From NCBI GenBank assembly GCA_963922415.1, contig CAWUIP010000006.1, forward strand, positions 1-64,000: 64,000 nucleotides of DNA, read 5' to 3'. Under the pieces are notes generated by a model that was given only the letters and a program-made list of their open reading frames with translations, was not told the origin of the DNA and ran no database searches. Positions within the stretch are counted from its first letter, which is position 1. Each line of letters opens with the position of its first letter. The position numbers and the translations under genes were made by a program. This DNA is from Aliishimia sp963922415 (GTDB lineage Bacteria > Pseudomonadota > Alphaproteobacteria > Rhodobacterales > Rhodobacteraceae). This document shows positions 7,441 through 15,705 of the stretch, in pieces.

Positions 7441-8174
7441 GCGATCACGGACTCAATTTGAAGGGACAAGTCTCTCCGCGTTCCGTCGAAACACGTTTGG
7501 TGCCATGTCACGACGTCTTCGCTGAGATCGAGGAGAGGCGTGTCATTCACAAAGGGGTTCGTTCCCAGCGTCGCCGTGACGCAAGAACCAGATATCTGAC
7601 AAAGCGCATGTATACCATCAAAGAGGCGATACACGTCCTCTGGCATCTGACCCGCTTTCAGGGCTTCAACTATCGGCTGGCTCGCCGGCTTCGTTTCACG
7701 CCCAATGCCCACAACGCCAACCTCCCCTGCCTGGATTAAAAGGCCGGAATAGGTGCCATCCCCAAAGCGCAGTGCTGTCGTCTCGGCCGTCGCATGTTGC
7801 ACCCAACGTTCAGTGTAGTCTGCGAGCACGCCCGCCTCGATCATGCGGCCCTGTGTGTCGAAAGAGATTGCGCCAACATCTGGTGTGTCAGGCGCGCCAT
7901 GCCAGTTCACCTCGCGGTGCCAAGTGCAATTGTCCCCGTCGAGCGTTACGTGCCCAGCAAAGCCTTCGGCCTGCGCAAGTTCAAGCAAAGCGGCTGCATC
8001 CAGATCCGCAAGAGAGCAAGCTGCATGGAGGTCAGGGCGTTCCAGCGGGATACGCACATCTGCGTAGTCTGAACCCGCCTGCATCCAATGCACCCGTGTT
8101 GTGTGGTCTTCAAAGCCGGGGGCCTTGATCCACTCGCGGATCCAATGGCCCTGGACGTCGCGCAAACTAATCAC
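7437..8174 (-). CDS. Conserved hypothetical protein, 245 aa
   Basis: I do not recognise this family. The protein is soluble, with conserved-looking aromatic and His positions in the first half (HWIREWIKAPGFEDHTTRVH; GDNCTWHREVNWHG) and a strand-rich middle (ADYTERWVQ, TALRFGDGTYSGLLIQ). The pattern suggests a beta-barrel small-molecule-binding or enzyme fold. The frame is open upstream to 8303, but a GTG at 8174 overlaps the stop of the hydrolase gene (GTGA) and gives a protein beginning ISLRDVQGHW, so I take that start. It sits between the cysteine hydrolase and the DUF917 gene, with 4-bp overlaps on both sides, so it most likely works in the same pathway. Confidence 0.68.
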   Translation of the reverse strand: MISLRDVQGHWIREWIKAPGFEDHTTRVHWMQAGSDYADVRIPLERPDLHAACSLADLDAAALLELAQAEGFAGHVTLDGDNCTWHREVNWHGAPDTPDVGAISFDTQGRMIEAGVLADYTERWVQHATAETTALRFGDGTYSGLLIQAGEVGVVGIGRETKPASQPIVEALKAGQMPEDVYRLFDGIHALCQISGSCVTATLGTNPFVNDTPLLDLSEDVVTWHQTCFDGTRRDLSLQIESVIA

Positions 8175-8785
8175 TCGGCAGCCAGTTTTGTGCTGCTCAT
8201 CGCCGAGATAATCTCGTCCGCCGACAGCACCGCCCCCTCCTGCAGATACTCCATCGCATTCAGTGACGCTTGATGCGCCTCTGGTGACGTGCCACCGACG
8301 CAATCGCCGACAACACGACAGTAATAGTCGTGCTGGTGACCATCTACAAAGCTGTAGTGCACGCAGACATCTGTCATCCCGCCAATCATGATCAGGGTTT
8401 CAGCCTTTAGGCCTTTCAACAAAATCTCTGTCTCGGTCCCAAAGAAAACCGAGTAGCGCCGCTTATGAACGAAGTAATCCGTGGGCCGCATATCCATTTC
8501 TTCGGCCGCCACAGGCGTACCCGGCTCCCCTTCCAGACAATGGATGTCTTCGGTTCCATCCAACTCGCGCCCATAGTCGATCCGATTTCGACGGTGGATC
8601 TCCTGAAAGAAGATCACCGGAATGTCTGCATCGTGCGCTGCATCGACGATACGTTTCGCCCTTTCCATGTTCTCACGATACCCGGGCATCACGGGGATGC
8701 CGGCTTTGTGGTCCATAAAGGCGGACTTTTGAATGTCGATGACGAGCAAAACCGGCTGACCGACAATGGTGGGCTGACGTGGCAT
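8171..8785 (-). CDS. Isochorismatase-family cysteine hydrolase
   Basis: This is a 204-residue protein with the alpha/beta fold of isochorismatase-like hydrolases. The catalytic triad is visible: Asp in LLVIDIQKSAF, Lys in YFVHKRRYSVFFGTE and Cys in GGMTDVCVHYS. Enzymes of this group with a nucleophilic Cys cleave amide bonds, for example N-carbamoylsarcosine, biuret, ureidoacrylate or nicotinamide. The ATG at 8785 is chosen because GGGAGG stands 6 bases before it; an in-frame ATG at 8818 lies inside the preceding permease gene. It is the first enzyme gene after the transporter genes, 10 bp from the permease stop. The substrate is presumably what the transporter imports; biuret or another N-carbamoyl compound would be reasonable but is not proved. 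Confidence 0.85.
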   Translation of the reverse strand: MPRQPTIVGQPVLLVIDIQKSAFMDHKAGIPVMPGYRENMERAKRIVDAAHDADIPVIFFQEIHRRNRIDYGRELDGTEDIHCLEGEPGTPVAAEEMDMRPTDYFVHKRRYSVFFGTETEILLKGLKAETLIMIGGMTDVCVHYSFVDGHQHDYYCRVVGDCVGGTSPEAHQASLNAMEYLQEGAVLSADEIISAMSSTKLAAE

Positions 8786-8795
8786 GTGGGCCTCC

Positions 8796-9593
8796 CTATT
8801 TTCGTGATTGGTCCGCACCCATCAGGCGCGGCAGGTCGCCCCAGCGAGCGACGGCAGAAAAGACAAGGATCGAGACGGTCAGGAACGTGATCGCCGCCAC
8901 TGCCATGGTCGGCGTGTATCCGTTCCGAAGTGAGTTGAAGATCTGCAGCGTCACCGTCGCGTAAGATGATGCGGAGACAAAGAAGATCACGATGAATTCG
9001 TTGAACGACAGGACCAGCACAAAGAAAAAGCCGGAGATCGTATAAGGCACGGTTTGAGGCAGCACGACAGTGCGAAACGCGACCTGCTCTGTCGCGCCCA
9101 TGGTCGCAGCGGCGTCGAGGTGGGATCGGTCGATCGATTGCAGACCGATTGAGATCGTCACGAGCGGCAACGCCATCAGTAGGATCGCGTGGCTGATGAC
9201 ACCGGCCCATACCTCGCCCAAACCTCCCGAAAACGCCCAAAAGAACCCAAGGCCCACGCCAAAGACAATGGGCGGCACGGCAAAAGGGAGGGAGCCGAGA
9301 CCGGCGAGCGTTTTGGAGAGCTTCGACCCCGTCGACCAAAGCAGATAGGCAATGGGCCAGGCCAACAAGATCGCCAGCGTCGCGGCCCCAACAGCCACAA
9401 TGACGGAGTTCCAAAGTGCAGCTGTCCAAACTGGTTCGGAGACGAAGAACTCTCCGAACCGCTGAAAGGTGGGATCAACCGGCGGGAAGAACATGCTCCG
9501 CCCCGAGTTCAGTGCTGCACCACAAACAACAACAATGGGCAACGCCAACACCAACGCAGCTAGCCCCATATAAACGGCCCCGAACACCCGCAT
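8796..9593 (-). CDS. Polyamine-type ABC transporter permease (PotC-like)
   Basis: This is a 265-residue six-span permease. The docking loop (LDAAATMGATEQVAFRTVVLPQ) and the C-terminal segment FNEFIVIFFVSASSYATVTLQI are typical of PotC-like subunits of spermidine/putrescine importers. The ATG at 9593 overlaps the previous stop as TGATG and has AGGGGAAG upstream; a longer frame to 9641 would run into the neighbouring gene. It pairs with the PotB-like permease to form the membrane channel. Confidence 0.88.
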   Translation of the reverse strand: MRVFGAVYMGLAALVLALPIVVVCGAALNSGRSMFFPPVDPTFQRFGEFFVSEPVWTAALWNSVIVAVGAATLAILLAWPIAYLLWSTGSKLSKTLAGLGSLPFAVPPIVFGVGLGFFWAFSGGLGEVWAGVISHAILLMALPLVTISIGLQSIDRSHLDAAATMGATEQVAFRTVVLPQTVPYTISGFFFVLVLSFNEFIVIFFVSASSYATVTLQIFNSLRNGYTPTMAVAAITFLTVSILVFSAVARWGDLPRLMGADQSRK

Positions 9594-10576
9594 CACTTCC
9601 CCTCTGCCCGGCTGTTGAGCAAATGGCCAAGGGTGAGGCAAACACTGGCCGAGATCAGCAGCATAATCGCCTGCGTCGCCCCAAAGGGTGCGTTCAGGTT
9701 TGCCCCGCGGATGTTGGCGTAGATTGCCACCGCGGTGGTGTGCTTATTGGGGGCCGCGAAAACGGTGATCGAGACGTAGCTGCCCAGAAGGAATACGAAG
9801 AGCAGCAGGGTCGTGCCAAACAGCGGTAGACGGATGGATGGCAATGTGACCGTCCGGGTAACCGTCCAGCGCCCAGCGCCCATCGTCCGCGCGGCTTCCG
9901 TCAACGAGGGATCAAGGCGCGACAATGCGGGGTAAAGAAGGATCACCGCGTAAGGCCAGACAAGATAGCTCATCGTTAATATTGTTGCGAAATCGGATGT
10001 CTTAAATTTCACATTGCGCGGGTTGGCGAGCCCCCAATCGCGTAACGTTTGGAACCATCCGACCTCCTTCAACCACGCCGTCAGACCCGTTTCCTTGAAT
10101 ATCTTCGGCAGACCGGAGTTATTGGACAGCAAAATGTCCCAGCCCATGACGATGAACACCTCGGACAGGGACAAGGACGAGAGAATGAAGACGAGCCAAA
10201 CGGCCTGCGTGCTGCGCTTCAATCGCGCCAGCATGAGCGTGAAGGGTAAAGCCGTCAGAACAGCGAACAGCGATGCAATGACGGCGAAGTAAAAAGAGAA
10301 ATAAAGTTGCTGCAGGTACAGGAACGTCACTTCTTCTGGCCAAAGAACACCAACAAAAAAACGCTGGTAATTCTCAAATGTGAAGTCCCAGACCCAGGCG
10401 GCCCCTTCTACCTTGCGCCCGAAAGAAATTGCAAGGACGAGCAGGAAAGGGAAGACACAGAAGATTGCCACAACCGCGCTGAGCCCACCGAGAAGCATAG
10501 TCTTGGCCGGTACGACGGGGCCGCTTTCACCGCTCACCTGAGGTTTTTCGACGTCAATGTCATTGGCGACACTCAT
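9593..10576 (-). CDS. Polyamine-type ABC transporter permease (PotB-like)
   Basis: This is a 327-residue permease, longer than usual because of a cytoplasmic N-terminus of about 25 residues (VEKPQVSGESGPVVPAKT) and an extra periplasmic insertion around residues 150-190 (LSNNSGLPKIFKETG). The EAA loop reads LTEAARTMGAGRWTVTRTVT. It overlaps the ATPase gene (ATGA) and the second permease gene (TGATG), so expression is tightly coupled. It belongs with the binding protein at 11631-12704. Confidence 0.87.
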   Translation of the reverse strand: MSVANDIDVEKPQVSGESGPVVPAKTMLLGGLSAVVAIFCVFPFLLVLAISFGRKVEGAAWVWDFTFENYQRFFVGVLWPEEVTFLYLQQLYFSFYFAVIASLFAVLTALPFTLMLARLKRSTQAVWLVFILSSLSLSEVFIVMGWDILLSNNSGLPKIFKETGLTAWLKEVGWFQTLRDWGLANPRNVKFKTSDFATILTMSYLVWPYAVILLYPALSRLDPSLTEAARTMGAGRWTVTRTVTLPSIRLPLFGTTLLLFVFLLGSYVSITVFAAPNKHTTAVAIYANIRGANLNAPFGATQAIMLLISASVCLTLGHLLNSRAEGK

Positions 10577-11625
10577 GGCGCTGGGTCTCCGGGGAAGACC
10601 TGCAAGGCGGAAGCTGGCAAACGGACGCTTGTCGTGTCGCCGTTGCGTAGCTCAGGGTTCGCCTCGCCAGCTGCATATTCCGCAATGACCGGGCCGATAT
10701 CCGACTGCAGGTGGTACTCGCGGATTGGCCCAAGATCCCGGACGAACATGACCTTTGCCGGGACGCGGTTCTCGCCCGGATCATCATCGATGCAGGTTCG
10801 CTCTGGCCGAATGGCCACGCGAACAGGCCTGCCGGGTCGAAACCCGGCCTCCACCTGCAGAAAGCTGTCGCCGACGAGGATACCGCCCTCTTGTGACACC
10901 CCGTCAAAGAAGTTCGCCTTGCCAATGAAGTCAGCGACGAAGGCATTGGCGGGTTTGTGATAAATCTCTTGCGGGTGAGCGATCTGTTCGACGCGCCCGT
11001 TTGACATCACAACGATTTGGTCCGCCATCGTCATGGCTTCGCGCTGGTCATGGGTTACAACAATGGTCGTGATTGCAAGGCGCTGTTGGAGAAGGCGCAG
11101 TTCCACCTGCATCTCTTCGCGTAGCTTCGCGTCGAGCGCCGACATTGGCTCGTCCAGCAAGAACACCTCAGGCTCTTGCGCCAAAGCACGGGCGATCGCC
11201 ACGCGTTGGCGCTGTCCGCCCGACAACTCACCGATGCGCCGGTCGCCAAAGCCGGACAGCTGCACAGTGTCCAACAATTGATTGGCCTTCTCGAACGCGT
11301 CTGTCTTCGCAACTCCATCAATCGTCAGCGAATAAGCAACGTTTTCCCGGACCGAATAGTGAGGAAACAGCGCGAAGCTTTGGAAGACCATCCCAAACTT
11401 GCGCTTATGGGCGGGCAAGGCGGTGATGTCCTGCCCGCCAAGCCGGATCACCCCGCGTGTTGGTTGTTCAAGCCCCGCGATCATCCGCAACAAGGTTGTC
11501 TTGCCGCACCCCGAGGGGCCCAACAGCGCTGTCAGCTCCCCTTTCGGGAAGCTGAGATCGGTGGGTTCAACTGCGCGGGTATTTCCAAACGACTTGGAAA
11601 CACCCTTGAGGTCCAGACCGGCCAT
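10573..11625 (-). CDS. Polyamine-type ABC transporter ATPase (PotA-like)
   Basis: This is a 350-residue ATPase with Walker A GPSGCGKTT, signature LSGGQRQRVAIARALAQ, Walker B VFLLDEPMSALD, switch VTHDQREAMTMAD and a C-terminal TOBE-type regulatory domain (RPVRVAIRPERTCIDDDPG). This layout is that of PotA-like proteins. The ATG at 11625 is 5 bp after the binding-protein stop; the in-frame ATG at 11658 lies within that gene. The spacing is unusual because there is no room for a hairpin between the binding-protein and ATPase genes, unlike the other ABC operons here. Confidence 0.88.
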   Translation of the reverse strand: MAGLDLKGVSKSFGNTRAVEPTDLSFPKGELTALLGPSGCGKTTLLRMIAGLEQPTRGVIRLGGQDITALPAHKRKFGMVFQSFALFPHYSVRENVAYSLTIDGVAKTDAFEKANQLLDTVQLSGFGDRRIGELSGGQRQRVAIARALAQEPEVFLLDEPMSALDAKLREEMQVELRLLQQRLAITTIVVTHDQREAMTMADQIVVMSNGRVEQIAHPQEIYHKPANAFVADFIGKANFFDGVSQEGGILVGDSFLQVEAGFRPGRPVRVAIRPERTCIDDDPGENRVPAKVMFVRDLGPIREYHLQSDIGPVIAEYAAGEANPELRNGDTTSVRLPASALQVFPGDPAP

Positions 11626-11630
11626 CGGAT

Positions 11631-12704
11631 TTAGGCTTCGGCCAGCATCTTGTCCCAAGTTTCTTTGATGAATGTCTCATTGTCGAGATAGGCTTCGTAT
11701 GCCGGCTTGATGGATGGCGTGCCCGAGACGAAGTTGAACTCATCATCCGTCAGGTCCGTCATCGCACGATCCACCAACGGCGCTGTGCCAATCTTGCGGC
11801 TCATCAAAGCTTGGACCGAAGGCTCAGACGAGAAGTTCATAAACTCTGCTGCCTCCTCAGACTTATCAGAGCCATCGGTGAGACACCAAGAGCCATAGTC
11901 CTGCAAGTTTCCTTCTTTGGGGAAGGTCGGTTTGATCGGGAAGCCATCCAGCGCCATCAGGTTCGCCACATCAAGGTAGTACATGCCCGCCACGACATCG
12001 CCGTTCTTCATCGACTGTTCCATCTGGCTTTCAGCCGTCCACCACAAAGCAACATTCGGCTTCAGCTCTGCGACTTTCTCAATGATTGCAACGATCCCGT
12101 CATTCGACATCATCGTTTCTTCGCCGTCAAAGAAGGTAGCGGCGGTGAAGTCCAGAAGACCGGCATTGAACCTTTTGGCAATTCCGAGAGATGCCTCAAA
12201 CAATGAGCTGTCCCAGAAATCCGCCCAACTTGCCGGTGTTTCGACTTCGTTTGGATTGAAAACCATGGCGGAGAACCAAGACATTGCGCCAACACCCTGC
12301 GGCCCGTCGTTGCCTTCGAACACGAAGTAGCTGTCCAGATTGCCAGCACCGCTGATTTTGGACAGATCCAGTGGCGCAATGAGCCCGCCAATCCGGCTAG
12401 CCTTGATCATTGTATCGCGCGCAAAGAGTGAAATATCGGTTGGGATATTCCCGGCCGTCAGGGCCTGTTGTAACGTAACGAGCCAATCGGACGAGTTGGG
12501 CTGCGTCACACTTTCCACTTCGATTCCGGTCGCCTTTGTGAATTCCGGGTAGACATGTTTTTTGAAGCTGTCCTCAAAGTAGCCGCCATAAGACCCAATC
12601 CGGACCGAGCGTGATTGTGCGATGAGTGGTGTCGCAAGTGTTGATGCCGCAATTCCTGCAGCACCGGATTTCAACAAGCCGCGCCGTGTAAGCAATGCCA
12701 TCAT
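11631..12704 (-). CDS. Polyamine-type ABC transporter substrate-binding protein (PotD-like)
   Basis: This is a 357-residue periplasmic protein. Its N-terminus has a twin-arginine-like signal (LTRRGLLKSGAAGIAAS, cleavage after LIA). The mature part follows the PotD/PotF pattern: VRIGSYGGYFEDSFKKHVYP, then TGIEVESVTQPNSSDW and GMYYLDVANLMALDGFPIK. The ATG pair at 12704/12701 has GAAAGGA 5 bases upstream, while the longer frame to 12755 has no ribosome site. It is the first gene of the operon, transcribed away from the 2-oxoglutarate oxygenase gene. Ligands of this family include polyamines but also many other cationic or organic solutes, so the substrate is open. Confidence 0.87.
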   Translation of the reverse strand: MMALLTRRGLLKSGAAGIAASTLATPLIAQSRSVRIGSYGGYFEDSFKKHVYPEFTKATGIEVESVTQPNSSDWLVTLQQALTAGNIPTDISLFARDTMIKASRIGGLIAPLDLSKISGAGNLDSYFVFEGNDGPQGVGAMSWFSAMVFNPNEVETPASWADFWDSSLFEASLGIAKRFNAGLLDFTAATFFDGEETMMSNDGIVAIIEKVAELKPNVALWWTAESQMEQSMKNGDVVAGMYYLDVANLMALDGFPIKPTFPKEGNLQDYGSWCLTDGSDKSEEAAEFMNFSSEPSVQALMSRKIGTAPLVDRAMTDLTDDEFNFVSGTPSIKPAYEAYLDNETFIKETWDKMLAEA

Positions 12705-12792
12705 GTGTCCTTTCATTCCCCAAAACTCGCACCTCAAGTGATCAGGCCAAGTCATTTAACTGAGAAGAATGAGCGGCCAGACCATCGCGTTT

Positions 12793-12809
12793 GGTCAATT
12801 ACATTGACC
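12793..12809. promoter_or_regulatory. Inverted repeat, likely operator (divergent promoter region)
   Basis: GGTCAAT-TAC-ATTGACC is a perfect 7+3+7 palindrome between the divergent ABC operon and oxygenase operon. Its right arm contains TTGACC, which could serve as a -35 element. It is probably a repressor or activator site; the regulator is not encoded next to it. Confidence 0.6.
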
Positions 12810-12833
12810 CTAAAATCGCCACGTGCGCACGCA

Positions 12834-12854
12834 ATTGCTCAAAAAGCGAGCAAT
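12834..12854. promoter_or_regulatory. Second inverted repeat in divergent promoter region
   Basis: ATTGCTC and GAGCAAT are perfect 7-bp arms around a 7-nt spacer (AAAAAGC). It lies 25 bp from the first palindrome and differs in sequence, so two different regulators or a two-site complex may act here. Confidence 0.5.
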
Positions 12855-12947
12855 CCGACCAGACGCGTGAACTTTTCTAGACGCTAGCGAGTCGCATTTG
12901 GCCGATTGGGTGCAAAGCTGCACCGACGCTCAAGGTGGGGACATAGG

Positions 12948-14024
12948 ATGACCGAAACGGAACACGCGGAACTCAAGGCGCTGACAGTCGACGATGCAAC
13001 ACTGCCAGTGATTGATCTGTCAGGCTTGTTTATCGACGACGCGACTGAGAAGGCGCGCGTGGCACAAGAATTGGGTGCCGCCGCACGCACATCGGGCTTT
13101 TTTTACATCACAGGTCACGGCGTTCCGCAGGAGCTGGTGGAGGCGACTTTTGCCGCTTCGAAGGAGTTTCACGAAAAGCCTCGCTCCTTCAAAATGAAAA
13201 CATGGTCAGGCTTCACAACCAACCATCGCGGCTATGTTCCGTTTGAAGAAAACGGGAAGGAATTCCCCAAGATCATCAACTTCAATGAAGCTTGGGATAT
13301 GTCGTACGAGGCCCCGGCGGATCATCCCGACTATCTCGCCGGCTGGCGCATGACCGGGCCGAATGTCTGGCCTGAGATCCCGGGCTGGCGCGACACGATC
13401 TCCTCCTATTACGACGCGGTCTTTAAACTGGGTCTGCGGTTGCTGGATGCGCTGGCGTTGGAACTCGATGTACCGTCAGAGGAACTAACGCGTCACATCA
13501 CATGCCCAACCTCGCAGCTCCGCTTGCTGCGTTACATCGAAAACGAGATGCCGCAGACCAAGGACATCACCGGCATTTCCGCCCACTCCGACTTCGAATG
13601 CTTTACTATACTTTTGCAGGGGGCCCCGGGCTTGCAGGTCATGAACGCTGAGGATGTTTGGATCGAAGCCCCACCGATTCCCGGCACTTTCATCGTGAAC
13701 ATCGGTGATATTTTTGAAACCTGGTCTGGCGGGCAGTTCAAATCGACCCAGCACCGGGTGATCAACACTGGCAAAGAACGGTACTCCATGCCGCTCTTTT
13801 TCGGCCTCGATTATCACGCGGTCATTGAACCGCTGGAGAAGTTCAAGACAGCCGAAACCATTGCAAAATACCCGCCGATTAAAGCAGGCGACCATTTGAT
13901 GCGCATGTCGGTGAACACCTTCCGATACATGGCTGAAGCAAAAGATCAGGGTGTCTTCACGCCGGACTATGAAATCCCGGAAGAGAGCCCATTCAAACGA
14001 GAAGCCAAAGAACCAGCGGAATAG
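12948..14024 (+). CDS. 2-oxoglutarate/Fe(II)-dependent oxygenase (isopenicillin-N-synthase-like)
   Basis: This is a 358-residue protein. It has the N-terminal DIOX_N-type segment (LPVIDLSGLF ... SGFFYITGHGVPQELVE) and a C-terminal double-stranded beta-helix. The iron triad is visible as HSD in ISAHSDFECFTILLQ and the distal His in STQHRVINTGK. The 2-oxoglutarate-binding Arg-x-Ser is in RYSMPLFF. The family hydroxylates, desaturates or cleaves small molecules in the cytoplasm; the ethylene-forming enzyme, which releases guanidine from arginine, is also in this superfamily. The ATG at 12948 follows AGGTGGGG; an upstream in-frame ATG at 12906 lacks a ribosome site. It heads a plus-strand unit (GNAT, metallo-hydrolase, VOC) divergent from the polyamine-type transporter. 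The substrate is unknown. Confidence 0.87.
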   Translation: MTETEHAELKALTVDDATLPVIDLSGLFIDDATEKARVAQELGAAARTSGFFYITGHGVPQELVEATFAASKEFHEKPRSFKMKTWSGFTTNHRGYVPFEENGKEFPKIINFNEAWDMSYEAPADHPDYLAGWRMTGPNVWPEIPGWRDTISSYYDAVFKLGLRLLDALALELDVPSEELTRHITCPTSQLRLLRYIENEMPQTKDITGISAHSDFECFTILLQGAPGLQVMNAEDVWIEAPPIPGTFIVNIGDIFETWSGGQFKSTQHRVINTGKERYSMPLFFGLDYHAVIEPLEKFKTAETIAKYPPIKAGDHLMRMSVNTFRYMAEAKDQGVFTPDYEIPEESPFKREAKEPAE

Positions 14025-14027
14025 ACG

Positions 14028-14492
14028 ATGACAACTATGGCGCCGCACCCAGATTTCGCGGCCACAGACTTACCACGAGACTTTGGCCTTGGGCCGTATC
14101 GCTTGACGCCATTGGGACCGGATCAAGTGGACGAAGATTTTGCGGCAGTCATGGCGACGGCACCCCTTTTTGGTGATTTCTTTGGCGACTGGCCCGAAGG
14201 GCTCACCCGGGAAGAGAACTTGATCGACCTGGCCTGGCATGAGCGGGAGTTTACGACCAAACGGTCATTTTCCTGGATTGTCCGGGACGCTGCAGGTCTC
14301 TACCTGGGTTGCTTTTACATCTCGCCCAAGCCTGGCATGCGCGGAGTTGCCAACGCGGATTTCTGGCTGTGTGACATCTCAGACCGCGTTGCTGCCGCGC
14401 GCAACATCAAATCAAAACTCGATGCCTGGATGGCGGAACATATGCCCAGCGATGTTGCAATAAACTGGACAACAAGCCCCCGACTGGACTGA
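14028..14492 (+). CDS. GNAT-like acetyltransferase family protein
   Basis: This is a 154-residue protein. It resembles the GNAT fold: a substrate-side start (YRLTPLGPDQVDEDFAAVMA), a strand SFSWIVRDAAGLYLGCFYIS and a segment ADFWLCDISDRVAAARNIKSK where acetyl-CoA usually binds. The classical Q/RxxGxG/A loop is not obvious, so catalytic activity is uncertain. It begins 3 bp after the oxygenase stop and ends 4 bp before the metallo-hydrolase gene, so it is part of the same operon. Confidence 0.6.
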   Translation: MTTMAPHPDFAATDLPRDFGLGPYRLTPLGPDQVDEDFAAVMATAPLFGDFFGDWPEGLTREENLIDLAWHEREFTTKRSFSWIVRDAAGLYLGCFYISPKPGMRGVANADFWLCDISDRVAAARNIKSKLDAWMAEHMPSDVAINWTTSPRLD

Positions 14493-14496
14493 CCTT

Positions 14497-15285
14497 ATGA
14501 CACTTCCTGTTGCTGACACCTGGTTCAAAGCTACCAAGATCGATGATGCGACAACCCTTATCATCGAGCCGCATATCCACGTGCTTGAACAAGCCAACAT
14601 GTTTCTCGTGGAAGGCCGCGATCGGGATATGATCCTTGACACAGGTATGGGGGTTATCCCGTTCAAACCCTATCTAGACACGCTTCGCGAAGATCCGGTG
14701 AAAGAGATCATCTGCGTTTCATCTCACACACACATAGACCACATCGGGGCTGTGCATGAGTTCGAAACGCGCCTTGTCCACCCAGCCGAGGCAGATGAAA
14801 TGGCGGCACCTTCGGGCCTGACGTCGCTCTTCCGCCGGGACATGCCCGAAGCCTTGCTGCAGACCTTTCTTGACGCGGGATACCCGCCGATTGGCGAAGT
14901 GCTGATCGAAGCCTTGCCATTCGCTGGCTACGACCCTGAGAGCTATCGTCTGCAAGGCGCGCCTGCCACGGGTCTTTTGAAACATGGCGATACCGTTGAT
15001 CTTGGCGACCACATTTATGAGGTCTTGCATCTACCCGGTCATTCGCCCGGTGGCATCGGCTTGTTTGAGCGCGAAACCGGCATCCTGTTTGCCGCGGACG
15101 CAATTTATGACGGGCCTCTGATCTTTGAAGGGCCAGGGATGAGCGTCGAGGATTATAGAAACACCTTCAATCTGCTGAAGACCCTCCCCATAAAGACCGT
15201 GCACGGCGGCCACGACCCCAGCTTTGATCGCGCTCGGATGCTCGAAATCATCGCGCACTACGAAGCGATCTGGAATGCAGCTTAA
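14497..15285 (+). CDS. Metallo-beta-lactamase-fold hydrolase
   Basis: This is a 262-residue protein with the MBL metal-binding motifs in order: HTHIDH near residue 77, LPGHSPGG near residue 178, FAADAIYDG (bridging Asp) near 197, and the last His in VHGGHDPSF near 233. This set is shared by glyoxalase II, lactonases and quorum-quenching hydrolases, which hydrolyse thioesters or lactones with two metal ions. The first strand, MFLVEGRDRDMILDTGMG, is also typical. It is third in the oxygenase operon. A hydrolytic step after the oxygenase is plausible; the exact reaction is not known. Confidence 0.85.
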   Translation: MTLPVADTWFKATKIDDATTLIIEPHIHVLEQANMFLVEGRDRDMILDTGMGVIPFKPYLDTLREDPVKEIICVSSHTHIDHIGAVHEFETRLVHPAEADEMAAPSGLTSLFRRDMPEALLQTFLDAGYPPIGEVLIEALPFAGYDPESYRLQGAPATGLLKHGDTVDLGDHIYEVLHLPGHSPGGIGLFERETGILFAADAIYDGPLIFEGPGMSVEDYRNTFNLLKTLPIKTVHGGHDPSFDRARMLEIIAHYEAIWNAA

Positions 15286-15296
15286 TCGGTGCCGCT

Positions 15297-15668
15297 TTGA
15301 CCAACCCAGTCTTCCATTTTGAGATCCCGGTTTCAGATTTAGATCGCGCGGTTGACTTTTACGAAGCAGTTTTCGGCTTTTCCTTTGACCGCAGGTCCAT
15401 TGACGGCAACGACATGGCATTCTTTCCGCGAAACGATGAAAGTCCCGGGGCCAGCGGCGCGTTGGCAAAAGGCGACACCTATCTGCCCACTCACGCTGGA
15501 TGCCTGATATACTTCGACGTGGACGACATCGACGCGGTCCTTCTTCGGTCGGCCGCTGCGGGCGCAAAGCTGCTTTACGGCAAAACCAATATTGGGGCGG
15601 GTGGTTTCGTCGCGGAGATTGAGGACAGCGAAGGGAACCGTATCGCGCTAAACGAAGTCCCATTGTAA
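15297..15668 (+). CDS. VOC-superfamily protein (glyoxalase/dioxygenase-like)
   Basis: This is a 123-residue single-chain VOC protein of the YdcB/PhnB-like kind: FHFEIPVSDLDRAVDFYEAV at the start, AGCLIYFDVDDIDAVLLRSA for the second half-fold and FVAEIEDSEGNRIALNE at the end. The His and Glu positions (FHFEIP, Glu in FVAEIEDSEG) fit a metal-binding site. The gene uses TTG at 15297, 11 bp after the metallo-hydrolase stop, because no ATG or GTG is available before the conserved start. It is the last gene of the plus-strand unit and faces iolJ 37 bp away. Confidence 0.8.
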   Translation: MTNPVFHFEIPVSDLDRAVDFYEAVFGFSFDRRSIDGNDMAFFPRNDESPGASGALAKGDTYLPTHAGCLIYFDVDDIDAVLLRSAAAGAKLLYGKTNIGAGGFVAEIEDSEGNRIALNEVPL

Positions 15669-15705
15669 CGTTGCTGGCTGGCAGGAACGCTCAACCGTCC
15701 AGTTG

